Origin: Bacillota bacterium
GTDB taxonomy: Bacteria; Bacillota; Clostridia; Lachnospirales; Lachnospiraceae
DNA length: 36,426 nt
Direction: 5' to 3'
Assembly (NCBI GenBank): GCA_023410575.1
Contig: JAEYPP010000066.1
Span: 1-36,426, forward strand
The notes under the pieces are model-generated. The model was given only the letters and a program-made list of their open reading frames with translations. It did no database searches and was not told the origin of the DNA. A program made the position numbers and the translations under genes. Position 1 is the first letter of the stretch. Each line of letters opens with the position of its first letter. Positions 8,459-16,194 of the stretch are shown here, piece after piece.

Positions 8459-8553
8459 CAAAGAGCTCTATTGTATATTTAAGCGTGCCTGACAAGTCCT
8501 TGACGTATCGAATTGACTTGTGAGAACGCACATATATACAATAGAGCTCTTTG
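8459..8553 (-). terminator. Long terminator hairpin with nested insert
   Basis: CAAAGAGCTCTATTGTATAT (8459-8478) pairs perfectly over 20 bp with 8534-8553. On the minus strand seven T follow, so it should end the M15 peptidase transcript, whose stop codon is 9 bp away. The 55-nt loop carries an inner hairpin (ACAAGTC 8492-8498 with GACTTGT 8515-8521) preceded by GTGCCT and followed by GAG. The same core recurs in the hairpin at 29617-29782. Confidence 0.75.
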
Positions 8554-8561
8554 CTTAGAAT

Positions 8562-9692
8562 CTAGAATACGAAGTTCATATAATGAGTTGCGTTAATTAA
8601 AGTTTCCCAAGTATCATAGTTAACAACTCCTGTAACAGTTAATCCGTATGCTTTTTGGAATCTTTCCACTGCTTTACTACTTGCTTTGTTATATTCTCCA
8701 GTTACACTTACCTTAAAGCCAAGCTCGTTTAATCTTTGCTGAAGATTCTTCACATCCAAACCATCCATAAGATTACCCGATGTATATTTTAACTCTCTAA
8801 AAATTTCTTTCCCTTGATAAGTTAAGAATTCAAGACCTAAGTACTGAAAATGCATGGTATCTGAACATATCTCAAAGTCTCCTCCCCAATACCAACCGTG
8901 ACTTTCAAAAATCTCAATTACTTCATCCGGAATACAATAAGGATTACTCTTATTTCTCAGATCATTTCCCTTTCCCAGAAAATAATCATTGTCATAATTT
9001 CCCCAATTAATATCGATAGCACAACCGAAAGCATGAATCGACATTAAGTCTATATTTTTTAATCCTACACCATTTACTTTACGATAACTATATCCTACTA
9101 ACTCTTTAATCGGGAACTGAATATCTAACTGATAAATTTCATCAAAAATTTGTTTTACTGAATTGGCTAGTTTTTTATGAATTGTAATTTTCATACTAGA
9201 TGAGTACTTTTTCCCATTCGACTTCATCTTCCAGACTTTTACTTTGAAGGTTGTCATATTCTTTGATGCTTCTGCTGCAGTTTTAAAACCTTTAGGGCGA
9301 TTACTCATCGTATATGCTTTATAGTCCGTTCCCATAATGTACTGATATCTTGCATTATTACTTTCAATTGGTAAGTTTGATTTACTTACTGTTGGCGTCG
9401 GTATAGCCGTAGGGGTAGGTATAGCCGTAGGGGTAGGAGCTGTTGTTGGCTTTGGTGCCTTTGTTGGTGTTGGTGCTGTTGTTGGTGTAGGTGCTGTTGT
9501 TGGCGTTGGTGCTGTTGTTGGTAGTGATGTTATTGATGGTGTTAGTAATGATGTATAATCTATGGTAGCGTTGGCTTTTTTATTATCAGCAATCGTAGCT
9601 ACAGCTGGTAATACACTAATTATGAAAAGCATCGCGATACACAAAGTAATTACTTTTTTTATCTTATTAGGCTTTTGAAGTTCTCTCTTCAT
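8562..9692 (-). CDS. Secreted M15 peptidase with peptidoglycan-binding domain
   Basis: A protein of 376 aa. It has a signal peptide (basic MKRELQKPNKIKK, then a hydrophobic stretch to about residue 34), a Thr/Pro-rich linker of TTAPTP/TAIPTP repeats (about 55-103), an M15 metallopeptidase domain and a C-terminal PG_binding_1 domain (LQQRLNELGF...AVERFQKAYGLTVTGVV). The zinc motif is visible as HAFGCAIDINWG and DTMHFQ, with HGWYWGGDF between them, as in VanY-type DD-carboxypeptidases and CwlK-type endopeptidases. The role is trimming or cleavage of cell-wall stem peptides outside the cell. I start it at 9692: GGAAGGA lies 8 nt upstream, whereas a start at 9734 lacks a site and would put a charged stretch before the signal peptide. 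Monocistronic, ended by the hairpin at 8459. Confidence 0.88.
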   Translation of the reverse strand: MKRELQKPNKIKKVITLCIAMLFIISVLPAVATIADNKKANATIDYTSLLTPSITSLPTTAPTPTTAPTPTTAPTPTKAPKPTTAPTPTAIPTPTAIPTPTVSKSNLPIESNNARYQYIMGTDYKAYTMSNRPKGFKTAAEASKNMTTFKVKVWKMKSNGKKYSSSMKITIHKKLANSVKQIFDEIYQLDIQFPIKELVGYSYRKVNGVGLKNIDLMSIHAFGCAIDINWGNYDNDYFLGKGNDLRNKSNPYCIPDEVIEIFESHGWYWGGDFEICSDTMHFQYLGLEFLTYQGKEIFRELKYTSGNLMDGLDVKNLQQRLNELGFKVSVTGEYNKASSKAVERFQKAYGLTVTGVVNYDTWETLINATHYMNFVF

Positions 9693-9836
9693 AATCTTAG
9701 TCCTTCCTTCTTCTCGTCTCTCCCATACTATCATTTACCTTTGTTAAAAGTGTGGCACTTTTGTCATAATCAAAATTATGGACCATATACTAGAATAAGG
9801 ATTTTGTCCTTAATTTGCAGTTGAAAGGAGACTTTT

Positions 9837-9992
9837 ATGGGCTTATTCTCCAAAAAGAAAAGAGAAAAGGAAATCTTAAAGAAGGATTTTGAGGAGCAAA
9901 ATCAACCTAAAGATTACTGGATTTGTCCAAAATGCCAGACAAGTAATTCTTTAACAAGCAGATATTGCAAGGACTGTGGTTATTACAGATAA
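9837..9992 (+). CDS. Small zinc-ribbon protein
   Basis: A 51-aa protein. The N-terminal half is highly charged (MGLFSKKKREKEILKKDFEE), and the C-terminal half is a zinc ribbon with CPKC and CKDC pairs 15 residues apart, ending CGYYR. GAAAGGAG lies five nt before the ATG, and a strong hairpin overlaps the stop codon. Small zinc ribbons of this sort are common in clostridia and have no agreed function; nucleic-acid or protein binding is a reasonable guess. It sits alone between minus-strand genes. Confidence 0.75.
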   Translation: MGLFSKKKREKEILKKDFEEQNQPKDYWICPKCQTSNSLTSRYCKDCGYYR

Positions 9993-10018
9993 AGGGTGCA
10001 TGAGCACCCTTTATCTGT
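9985..10018 (+). terminator. Hairpin at end of the small zinc-ribbon gene
   Basis: ACAGATAAAGGGTGC (9985-9999) and its perfect complement (10004-10018) form a 15-bp stem with a 4-nt ATGA loop. The stop codon TAA is in the left arm. The T-tract after it is poor (AATACTT), so it may protect the mRNA end as well as, or instead of, terminating. Confidence 0.65.
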
Positions 10019-10151
10019 AATACTTCCAGTTGTTATCAAACCTTTATCCCATAAAGGTATGGATCTATATAGGTAATTAATCAATTTCATAATAGAAATT
10101 TTGTACTTTCGACAAATTCCTTAATGCCAATTCTGGTATCGTGAATTGACG

Positions 10152-10195
10152 AAAAGGGGATGTCGCACTACAGTTAGTACGACATCCCCTTTTTC
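10152..10195. terminator. Strong terminator of the CheX-like/CheY operon
   Basis: AAAAGGGGATGTCG (10152-10165) pairs with CGACATCCCCTTTT (10180-10193), and ACTA/TAGT extend the stem within the loop. On the minus strand it follows the cheY-like stop by about 20 bp and ends in CCCCTTTT. A-run and T-run on both sides allow bidirectional use. Confidence 0.85.
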
Positions 10196-10214
10196 TCATG
10201 TATGTAATCTTTTA

Positions 10215-10574
10215 TTAATTTACTATTTTCTTTATTGTCGCAATGATTTCTTCAGGCTCATAAGGCTTAGTTAAGAAATCATCAACTCCTAATTTTAATG
10301 CATCGATAATCTTATTCTTTTGACCAGCAGCTGTCACCATAACAACTCTTGCTTTTGGGTCAAACTCTTTGATTAACTTTAAAGCCTCTACACCATCCAT
10401 TACAGGCATAGTAATATCCATTGTTACTACATCAGGTTTTAACTCCTTATACATAGCAACACCTTTACTTCCATCTTCTGCCTGACCAACTACAGTAAAT
10501 CCACCCTCGCTTAAGATTGATTCTAATATCTTTCTGGATGTTCTGGAATCATCTATGATTAATACTGTTCCCAT
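10215..10574 (-). CDS. CheY-like single-domain response regulator
   Basis: A 119-aa stand-alone receiver domain. Acidic pair D8-D9, phosphoacceptor D53 in TMDITMPVMDG, the switch Thr in VVMVTAAG, and the conserved Lys in FLTKPYEP are all present, so it should be phosphorylated normally. No output domain follows. The start is taken at 10574, because GGAGG lies six nt upstream of that ATG; a start at 10589 would put that site inside the reading frame. It is the second gene of an operon, 27 bp after a CheX-like gene. It may belong to chemotaxis or to a pili/adhesion pathway, as no flagellar or kinase genes are nearby. Confidence 0.9.
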   Translation of the reverse strand: MGTVLIIDDSRTSRKILESILSEGGFTVVGQAEDGSKGVAMYKELKPDVVTMDITMPVMDGVEALKLIKEFDPKARVVMVTAAGQKNKIIDALKLGVDDFLTKPYEPEEIIATIKKIVN

Positions 10575-10601
10575 ACTATTCTCCTCCATATTGATTTTGA
10601 T

Positions 10602-11486
10602 TTAATTTATACTCCAAGGTGTTTTCACGGATAATACTAGTTTCACCCATTGGCCACTAACCTGAATTGGAAGTACATAAAACTCATTTTCGGAATATAG
10701 AGTCGATTTATCAAAAACCTGAGGTGGTAACATATCCAATTCTACATCATCTTGGCTCAACTTACTCGCAAACAAACCATTAATGCAATTAATGAATTCA
10801 CATACTGCATCCAATGCATCTGCATCAACGCTTGTAAAATCTTCTCTTCCAAAAGGAGATGCAATGGAAAGTAACTCGTTATCATCACATGTCAATGCGA
10901 TTAATGAAGTGAATTCACCTTCTAAGGCTTGCAATGCAATATGATTTGCTTTTACCTCTTTCACCTTTGTTAGAGCTCCAATGTCAAGGTCAGAACTCGC
11001 AAATCGAATAATATTCTTAAGCACTAATGTAATCAATATATTATATGGTTCTTCAGCTTTTACAATAGACTTAACTACCTGGTCCACATCACCATTTTTT
11101 AAATCTTCCATTAAAGAATCGGAGAATTCATTTTCTAATTGGAAATTTTGTAAACAAGCATCTATTTTTTCTTTTGTCAATATTTGATTTTCACTTGCTG
11201 CTTGAATAAACATTAAATAAGGATTCCCTTGTAAACTCAATAACTTTGATACATCAGTCTCTTTCAAATACCCCTTCTCAACAGCGATATCTCCAAATCG
11301 CTTGTCCATTTTCATTTGTAACTGATTTACCTCATCTGCCTTCGCAGGTGTTAGCAGATTTTGTTCCACTGCAATTAATCCCAATTTCACTCGGTTATTT
11401 TTACGATATTCTAGAATTTCTTCTAACTGCTGCTCAGTAATAATATTTTTACCTAGCAGATAATTACCGAAACTTCGACAAAACAT
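10602..11486 (-). CDS. MshEN-like protein with CheX/CheC-type phosphatase motif
   Basis: A 294-aa cytoplasmic protein. The N-terminal ~100 residues contain two runs of the form LGxxLLxxxIITxxQLxEIL...(FGNYLLGKNIITEQQLEEIL; FGDIAVEKGYLKETDVSKLL), which recall MshEN/GspE N-terminal domains that bind cyclic di-GMP. The C-terminal third contains VCEFINCINGLFASKL, matching the ExxNxxxG active-site motif of CheX/CheC/FliY CheY-phosphatases. The gene precedes a CheY-like regulator in the same operon, so dephosphorylating that CheY is the likely job. GGGAG lies eight nt before the ATG. Both domain calls are motif-level and unconfirmed by search. Confidence 0.65.
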   Translation of the reverse strand: MFCRSFGNYLLGKNIITEQQLEEILEYRKNNRVKLGLIAVEQNLLTPAKADEVNQLQMKMDKRFGDIAVEKGYLKETDVSKLLSLQGNPYLMFIQAASENQILTKEKIDACLQNFQLENEFSDSLMEDLKNGDVDQVVKSIVKAEEPYNILITLVLKNIIRFASSDLDIGALTKVKEVKANHIALQALEGEFTSLIALTCDDNELLSIASPFGREDFTSVDADALDAVCEFINCINGLFASKLSQDDVELDMLPPQVFDKSTLYSENEFYVLPIQVSGQWVKLVLSVKTPWSIN

Positions 11487-11547
11487 GCAAAAATCTCCCT
11501 TCTGTATTATATAGTTTTTCCAATATCAATTATACTATAATTTCGCT

Positions 11548-12429
11548 CTAATTTGTACTATTTTTTTCCACATTTCTCTCTTTTCTTTTCCTTTTTCGAA
11601 TACATTCTACTAATTCTTGCGAAATACTTAATTTACTTGGATTTTCAGGTATCTGATCGTAATCAAACCATGTAGCTTCACTAAGTTCACTTTCTTGCAA
11701 TGTGACGGTATCGTCTCCATCCAATTCAGCAAAAAAGCCAATCATGATGCTATCAGAGAATGCCCATGGTGAACTTTTATAATACTGAATATTTTTTACT
11801 TTCAGTCCCACTTCCTCCATTACTTCTCTCTGTACTGCTTCCTCAAAACTTTCTCCAATTTCGACATATCCAGCCACTAGCGCATAATACTTATATACAC
11901 TATGTGCGTACTTAGTCATTAACAAACGTCTTCCATCTGTAATCGCAACAATCACTGCTGGTGATATCTTAGGATAAATTGTTGTATGACAATCTGGACA
12001 ACATAAACCTCGTTCTGTTTTACTAGTCAAAAGCTTTGTCTGACATCGACCACAGTATGTATTGTCCCGTCTCCAACGATATAGCTGACTAGCTGTCACT
12101 CCAGCAAATGCCTCATATTGTAAGGAAAAGCTGCGGAAAACATCTATTTCATTCCACTGAAATTTATGATCATTAATGTTAATATCTAACTCTTTTCTAT
12201 CACCTAAATATAAAAAGATACCTTGATTATCAATTGCAAATAAATATTCTACATTACGAATTAACCGAGTCGAATCAACGAAATCAGCTACAATAGGAAG
12301 TCGCAATTCTCCTTCTCTATTCACTAATAAAACCTGTCGATCGTGAAAAAAAGTTACAATATCACTATCTTTTGCTTTTACCACTCTAAACTCTGTATTT
12401 AGCTTGTGCGGTGCTATTTCATGTATCAT
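11548..12429 (-). CDS. nudC: NAD(+)/NADH pyrophosphatase NudC
   Basis: A 293-aa Nudix hydrolase that cleaves NAD(H), and in characterised homologues removes NAD caps from RNA. Three parts are visible: an N-terminal NudC domain, a four-Cys zinc ribbon (CGRC...CCPDC, about residues 131-153), and the Nudix box GYVEIGESFEEAVQREVMEE continuing VGL, which fits Gx5Ex7REUxEExGU exactly. The SSPWAFSDS segment corresponds to the SQPWPFPxS signature that separates NudC from other Nudix enzymes. The ATG at 12429 follows GGAGG by five nt. The length is slightly above E. coli NudC. No partner gene is implied; the next gene upstream is 69 bp away. Confidence 0.92.
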   Translation of the reverse strand: MIHEIAPHKLNTEFRVVKAKDSDIVTFFHDRQVLLVNREGELRLPIVADFVDSTRLIRNVEYLFAIDNQGIFLYLGDRKELDININDHKFQWNEIDVFRSFSLQYEAFAGVTASQLYRWRRDNTYCGRCQTKLLTSKTERGLCCPDCHTTIYPKISPAVIVAITDGRRLLMTKYAHSVYKYYALVAGYVEIGESFEEAVQREVMEEVGLKVKNIQYYKSSPWAFSDSIMIGFFAELDGDDTVTLQESELSEATWFDYDQIPENPSKLSISQELVECIRKRKRKERNVEKNSTN

Positions 12430-12498
12430 AAAGCCTCCATATATCTAGTCATGTATTTTTACTGTTTTCTTATATAAGCTTTTTTAAAGAACTCCACA

Positions 12499-13506
12499 TT
12501 AACGGAATAATTCGACATCAAAGTATCTCTCTTGAAAATAAATTTGAGTCATAATTTCTTCATCGGTAAAATTTACACCTTCTGGCGCTACAATCCATTT
12601 GTCTTCAATATCATTATAACGATGTAATACTGCAATCACAATACCTTCGTATGTATCAAGTGGCTCATTAACTCCAAGCAAATATACATCCTGTTCTGCT
12701 CCATCTGCTGCCATGATTCCATCCACATATCCATAGTTGATTGGATAATGAAGATGAGAAAATCGTGGATGGATACTACCAAGAGGACGATCAATTTTAC
12801 CCTTCACCTTTTTCCCAATAATATTAGAATAATCCAATGGGTGTGCCTCTTTATCATAGGTTGCTGTAATGTAATAGCTCACATTATGTTGAATCTTACC
12901 TTTGTGATAACAGTCATCAACATGACGAATTTGTTTTATCTTAAAATCCTTAAATAGCTCCATCAAACTATTCAAGTCTACGTAAAAATGTGGTATATCC
13001 TTCTTCGTTCTGTTACTTGTTTTCATCACAGTATTTTCATCTAGTTTATGAAATCCAGCCTCCCTAAAGGCCCAGGACTCCTTTGATTCTAACGTAAGGT
13101 AAACTTCTCCACCTGGCTTTAATACCCTTTTAATCTCTTCGATTATTTGATAAATTCCTTTGGAATCAGTATGTGAAACAACATGGTATGAAAAAATACA
13201 GTCAAACGCATTGTCAGAAAAAGGAAGTTGTTTAATATCACAGACTTTTGAGCGAATAAAGACATGCTCTCTTTCTTCCCATTCTCTTAGATGCTGTATG
13301 CTGTATTCTGATAAATCAACCGATGTCACCTTAAATCCTCTTTTTGCAAATAAAATGGAATGTCTTCCTAAGCCACATCCTAAATCAAGTACTGAACGTC
13401 GTCCTTCATGTTGCCATTTTTCACAAAAATAATAACTTTCCTCACACGGAGTTAGCCACAAATTATCTTTTTCTGTTTCCCAATCCCAACACTTTGAATC
13501 AATCAT
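12499..13506 (-). CDS. SAM methyltransferase fused to a pyrophosphatase-like domain
   Basis: A protein of 335 aa with two parts. Residues ~1-230 are a class I SAM-dependent methyltransferase: motif I VLDLGCGLGRHSILFAKRG, acidic SVDLSEYS, and post-motif FDCIFSYHVVSH. Residues ~235-335 resemble the short Firmicutes proteins annotated as inorganic pyrophosphatase-like (GKIDRPLGSIHP, PINYGYVDGIM, GAEQDVYLLGVNEP, APEGVNFTDEEI); these usually stand alone at about 100-110 aa. AGGAGG six nt before the ATG at 13506 fixes the start; a start at 13527 would overlap the site. The methyl acceptor is unknown. The second part may bind or hydrolyse a phosphorylated substrate, but pyrophosphatase activity is unproven for it. 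Confidence 0.78.
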   Translation of the reverse strand: MIDSKCWDWETEKDNLWLTPCEESYYFCEKWQHEGRRSVLDLGCGLGRHSILFAKRGFKVTSVDLSEYSIQHLREWEEREHVFIRSKVCDIKQLPFSDNAFDCIFSYHVVSHTDSKGIYQIIEEIKRVLKPGGEVYLTLESKESWAFREAGFHKLDENTVMKTSNRTKKDIPHFYVDLNSLMELFKDFKIKQIRHVDDCYHKGKIQHNVSYYITATYDKEAHPLDYSNIIGKKVKGKIDRPLGSIHPRFSHLHYPINYGYVDGIMAADGAEQDVYLLGVNEPLDTYEGIVIAVLHRYNDIEDKWIVAPEGVNFTDEEIMTQIYFQERYFDVELFR

Positions 13507-13572
13507 TAGCACCCTCCTATAAAGCATTTACCATATTATAGCTTATTCTACAAAATTATTCTATTCTTTTTC

Positions 13573-13601
13573 GTATATTTTGGAAAAAGTGTTCCATAAT
13601 A
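13573..13601 (+). promoter_or_regulatory. Possible forespore (SigG-like) promoter
   Basis: GTATA (13573-13577), 17 nt, CATAATA (13595-13601) fits the SigG pattern GHATR - about 18 nt - CATHHTA, with spacing one nt short. The ATG of the Ser/Asn-rich protein lies 43 bp downstream. No good TTGACA/TATAAT pair is present. Such short motifs occur by chance, so this is a hint only. Confidence 0.35.
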
Positions 13602-13643
13602 ATTATTGTAGTGCATCAATTACTTAGAAAGGAAGTAGTTAAT

Positions 13644-13790
13644 ATGGCAAAGAACAAGGATAATAACTTTAAAAGTAAAAATTCCTCTAACAAAAGTTCA
13701 AAAAATTCAGTTAGCAACGAAAGCTCAAATAATTCTAATAAAAGTTCAAATAATTCTTCTAGCAACTCTAATAATAACTGCACAAGATAA
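13644..13790 (+). CDS. Small Ser/Asn/Lys-rich protein
   Basis: A 48-aa protein beginning MAKNKDNNFKSKNSSNKSS and consisting almost entirely of Ser, Asn and Lys, in loose SSNNSNKSS-type repeats, ending NNNCTR. GAAAGGAAG lies about 10 nt before the ATG and a strong terminator follows 30 bp after the stop, so it is a complete small transcription unit. The composition is low-complexity and basic and predicts disorder. Small clostridial proteins of this kind include spore components, which fits the possible SigG promoter, but I do not recognise a family. Confidence 0.6.
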   Translation: MAKNKDNNFKSKNSSNKSSKNSVSNESSNNSNKSSNNSSSNSNNNCTR

Positions 13791-13819
13791 TTTAAAACTA
13801 ATATTTCTCTTAAGTAGAC

Positions 13820-13861
13820 AAAAGCCAATGAGGTTGCTCATCGATAGCCTCATTGGCTTTT
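13820..13861. terminator. Bidirectional terminator
   Basis: AAAAGCCAATGAGG (13820-13833) pairs perfectly with CCTCATTGGCTTTT (13848-13861). It ends the small Ser/Asn-rich gene on the plus strand and could stop leftward transcription as well. About 200 bp of DNA without a convincing gene follow up to 14067. Confidence 0.85.
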
Positions 13862-14066
13862 GCTATTACAGACCCTAAGTACCGACGACTTCATAACAGT
13901 ATGCTCCTGAATTATGTTTGGTCTCCCATTTATAGCAAGTCCATTTATGTGCAAAATGACGTGTGAAATAAAAGGTATCTGTGGTTTCTCGCTGTAAACT
14001 CGTATATAATATATAATAAGTACGAAATCTAATGCCACTTACTTTATGTAAGGAAAGGAATCGATA

Positions 14067-14648
14067 ATGGATCAATTACTTCATATTCATACCGATGGGA
14101 TACAACAAGACGGAAAGGATACCTTTCATAATCACCGTTATGAACCAACACCTTATCAATGGATTGAAAAGCTTTTCGACAATTTTATTTTGTCTTCTAC
14201 TGATACTTTAGTTGATTTTGGATGTGGAAAAGGCCGACTTAACTTTTATGTCAGTTACCGTTTTAGTTGCCATACCAAAGGAATTGAATTTAATCCAACT
14301 TATTATGAAGATGCACTTGTTAACCTTAGTTCTTATGTAAGAAGAAAACAAAGTAACATCCATTTTTTCCTTTGTAAAGCTCAAGATTACCAAGTGCAGC
14401 CAGAAGATACGGTATTCTATTTCTTTAACCCTTTTTCACCACCAATATTTAAAAAGGTTATGACAAATATACAAATTTCGTTAGAGGAAAACGCTAGGAA
14501 AGCTTACTGTATCCTATACTATCCTGATGAAGAATATATTGATTTTTTGGCAAACCAAACAGGTTTTCAGCTAATGAAATCAATTGAAGTAAACCCAAAT
14601 ACGAATAATCCACGGGAATGCTTCTTAATTTATTCGACCACACATTAG
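14067..14648 (+). CDS. Small class I SAM methyltransferase
   Basis: A 193-aa protein with methyltransferase motif I TLVDFGCGKGRLNFY (about residues 47-61), the acidic residue after beta 2 in GIEFNP, and FYFFNPFSPPIFKKV in place of the usual NPPY/motif IV. Length and the FNPF motif are typical of small orphan methyltransferases in Firmicutes; the acceptor is unknown. AAGGAAAGGAA lies seven nt before the ATG. The last 24 bp overlap the end of the convergent ABC permease gene, so no terminator separates the two and their mRNAs are complementary at the 3' ends. Confidence 0.8.
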   Translation: MDQLLHIHTDGIQQDGKDTFHNHRYEPTPYQWIEKLFDNFILSSTDTLVDFGCGKGRLNFYVSYRFSCHTKGIEFNPTYYEDALVNLSSYVRRKQSNIHFFLCKAQDYQVQPEDTVFYFFNPFSPPIFKKVMTNIQISLEENARKAYCILYYPDEEYIDFLANQTGFQLMKSIEVNPNTNNPRECFLIYSTTH

Positions 14649-15419
14649 ATTACTAGAACTATAACGCCTTAATCCACGATAAAAAACAAAAATAGAAAGA
14701 GATACGATGCCAATAGTGAATAAGAAAACATATGAGAACTCCTCAATATTAAAATGCAGGATTAATCTCATTGGCATATAATGCACAAATTGTACCGGTA
14801 CGATTGTATATAAGATTAATTTTGCGATTCCTTTAAAAATACCGTCTGCGGGATAGGTAGAAAAATGAATGAGCGAGCTATTCACATAATCTGCAATTAC
14901 ATCCGAGCGCACAATCCAAAACGCAAGACTGCCAAAAAGTACTGCAATCGCTGTATATGCAACTGCACTAAAGACTGAAAATAGCAGGTACATGAGTATT
15001 TTCTCAGGCTTTACGATTAGGACAACAACGATTCCATAAACGAGATCTCCAATCGACGAGATGTTTGTTTGTGAACAGATGAGTGAAAATAGTATATTCT
15101 TGGGCTGTACCAAAAATGAATCAAGTTGTCCTTTCATGATAGCATCCGAAAGCGTGAATGCTCTATTAAACAGAATATGAGCAATTCCATACGAAGAACA
15201 AGCTATTGCCCATAACATCATAACTTCTCTCATCTGATAACCACCAAAATCTGATTTAAGAGAAAACAATACAATCCATTGAATAATAAATGTTGCATTG
15301 TTAAGCATCATAAAAATAATATTGATAATAAATGAGATATGATTCGTCATCTCACGCATTACATTATATTTTATGGAAAGCATGGTTACTTTTAATTGAT
15401 TTCTAGCCGCCATTAACAT
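14625..15419 (-). CDS. ABC-2 permease, DUF990 type (second subunit)
   Basis: A 264-aa integral membrane protein with six predicted helices and no large soluble domain, matching the DUF990/ABC2_membrane_6 permeases annotated as viologen-exporter-type. It pairs with the 263-aa permease just upstream; the two overlap by 17 bp. The start ATG at 15419 has AAAGGGG about 12 nt upstream; a second ATG two codons on is further away. It is the last gene of the ATPase-permease-permease operon. Expected role: export of a lipophilic or cationic drug-like compound. Its 3' end overlaps the convergent methyltransferase gene by 24 bp. Confidence 0.85.
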   Translation of the reverse strand: MLMAARNQLKVTMLSIKYNVMREMTNHISFIINIIFMMLNNATFIIQWIVLFSLKSDFGGYQMREVMMLWAIACSSYGIAHILFNRAFTLSDAIMKGQLDSFLVQPKNILFSLICSQTNISSIGDLVYGIVVVLIVKPEKILMYLLFSVFSAVAYTAIAVLFGSLAFWIVRSDVIADYVNSSLIHFSTYPADGIFKGIAKLILYTIVPVQFVHYMPMRLILHFNIEEFSYVFLFTIGIVSLSIFVFYRGLRRYSSSNLMCGRIN

Positions 15420-16194
15420 TTAATCGCTTCACCCCTTTCTGATACATAACGTACATAAATACTGATATTACACCTAGATAACCAAGTTGTGCTATCAGTA
15501 CCTTAAAAAATAAAGGAAAACTAAAATCGATAATTAATTTCACTGGACCATATGTTATTACAAAAATTGGAGAGTAGTACAAAAAGCTACGTGCCCACGA
15601 TGGAAATATTTCAATTGGAAATATAGTACCAATTACAACAATAAATTTATCATAAATCCACTGAATTGGTTTTGCATCCTCAATCCAAAAAGAGCAGATA
15701 TTAATCATCATTCGAATCAACGCATTCAATGTCAATCCGAGAAGAAAGTTAATCGTTAGAAATGGTATCTGCCAGAAACCAAATGATTCAATTGGACCTA
15801 CTAATATAATACCAAGCAGTATTCCAAATACTAAGTAGATTATCAATCTTACTGCTATATCACCAAAGTGTTTTGCAATGCAATAAAGCAAATAATGATA
15901 TGGCTTATTAATTCCATAGGCAATGCCACCACTTCTTATATCAGTTGACATCTGATTAAGTAACGTTTGATTCATGTTTACAAACCACATTATCTCTGTA
16001 AGCATTACGTACCAAACCATTTGGTTCAAATCATATCCAGCAATCGTATTCTGACCATCTGAATAAATATATACCCATAGTTGGAAAAATACAAACGTAA
16101 CAATGAAGTAAGTAAAAAAACCAACTAGTGTATTCGCAATATACTGTATACTTTCCATTACGGTTGTTTTAAATATAAACAAATATTTTCTCAA
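15403..16194 (-). CDS. ABC-2 permease, DUF990 type (first subunit)
   Basis: A 263-aa membrane protein, six helices, same family as its downstream neighbour and of nearly identical size. Initiation appears to be at TTG (16194), which overlaps the TGA of the ATPase gene (TTGA); GGGGGG stands eight nt upstream. The coupling should keep permease output tied to the ATPase. Together with the other permease it would form the heterodimeric membrane channel. Confidence 0.85.
   Translation of the reverse strand: MRKYLFIFKTTVMESIQYIANTLVGFFTYFIVTFVFFQLWVYIYSDGQNTIAGYDLNQMVWYVMLTEIMWFVNMNQTLLNQMSTDIRSGGIAYGINKPYHYLLYCIAKHFGDIAVRLIIYLVFGILLGIILVGPIESFGFWQIPFLTINFLLGLTLNALIRMMINICSFWIEDAKPIQWIYDKFIVVIGTIFPIEIFPSWARSFLYYSPIFVITYGPVKLIIDFSFPLFFKVLIAQLGYLGVISVFMYVMYQKGVKRLNVNGG

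Noticed and set aside
9746..9762. AAAAGTG-TGG-CACTTTT palindrome between the M15 and small zinc-ribbon genes
   Set aside because: It is only 7 bp per arm and not clearly placed relative to a promoter, so it is not listed as an operator.
13616..13828. 70-codon Leu-rich minus-strand frame
   Set aside because: It is the reverse reading of the Ser/Asn-rich gene, whose AAT/AGT codons give Leu/Glu on the other strand.
13875..14075. 66-codon minus-strand frame ending in AYCYEVVGT, followed by a hairpin
   Set aside because: The C-terminal half looks protein-like and could be a gene remnant, but there is no ribosome-binding site, it overlaps the start of the methyltransferase gene, and no family is recognisable.
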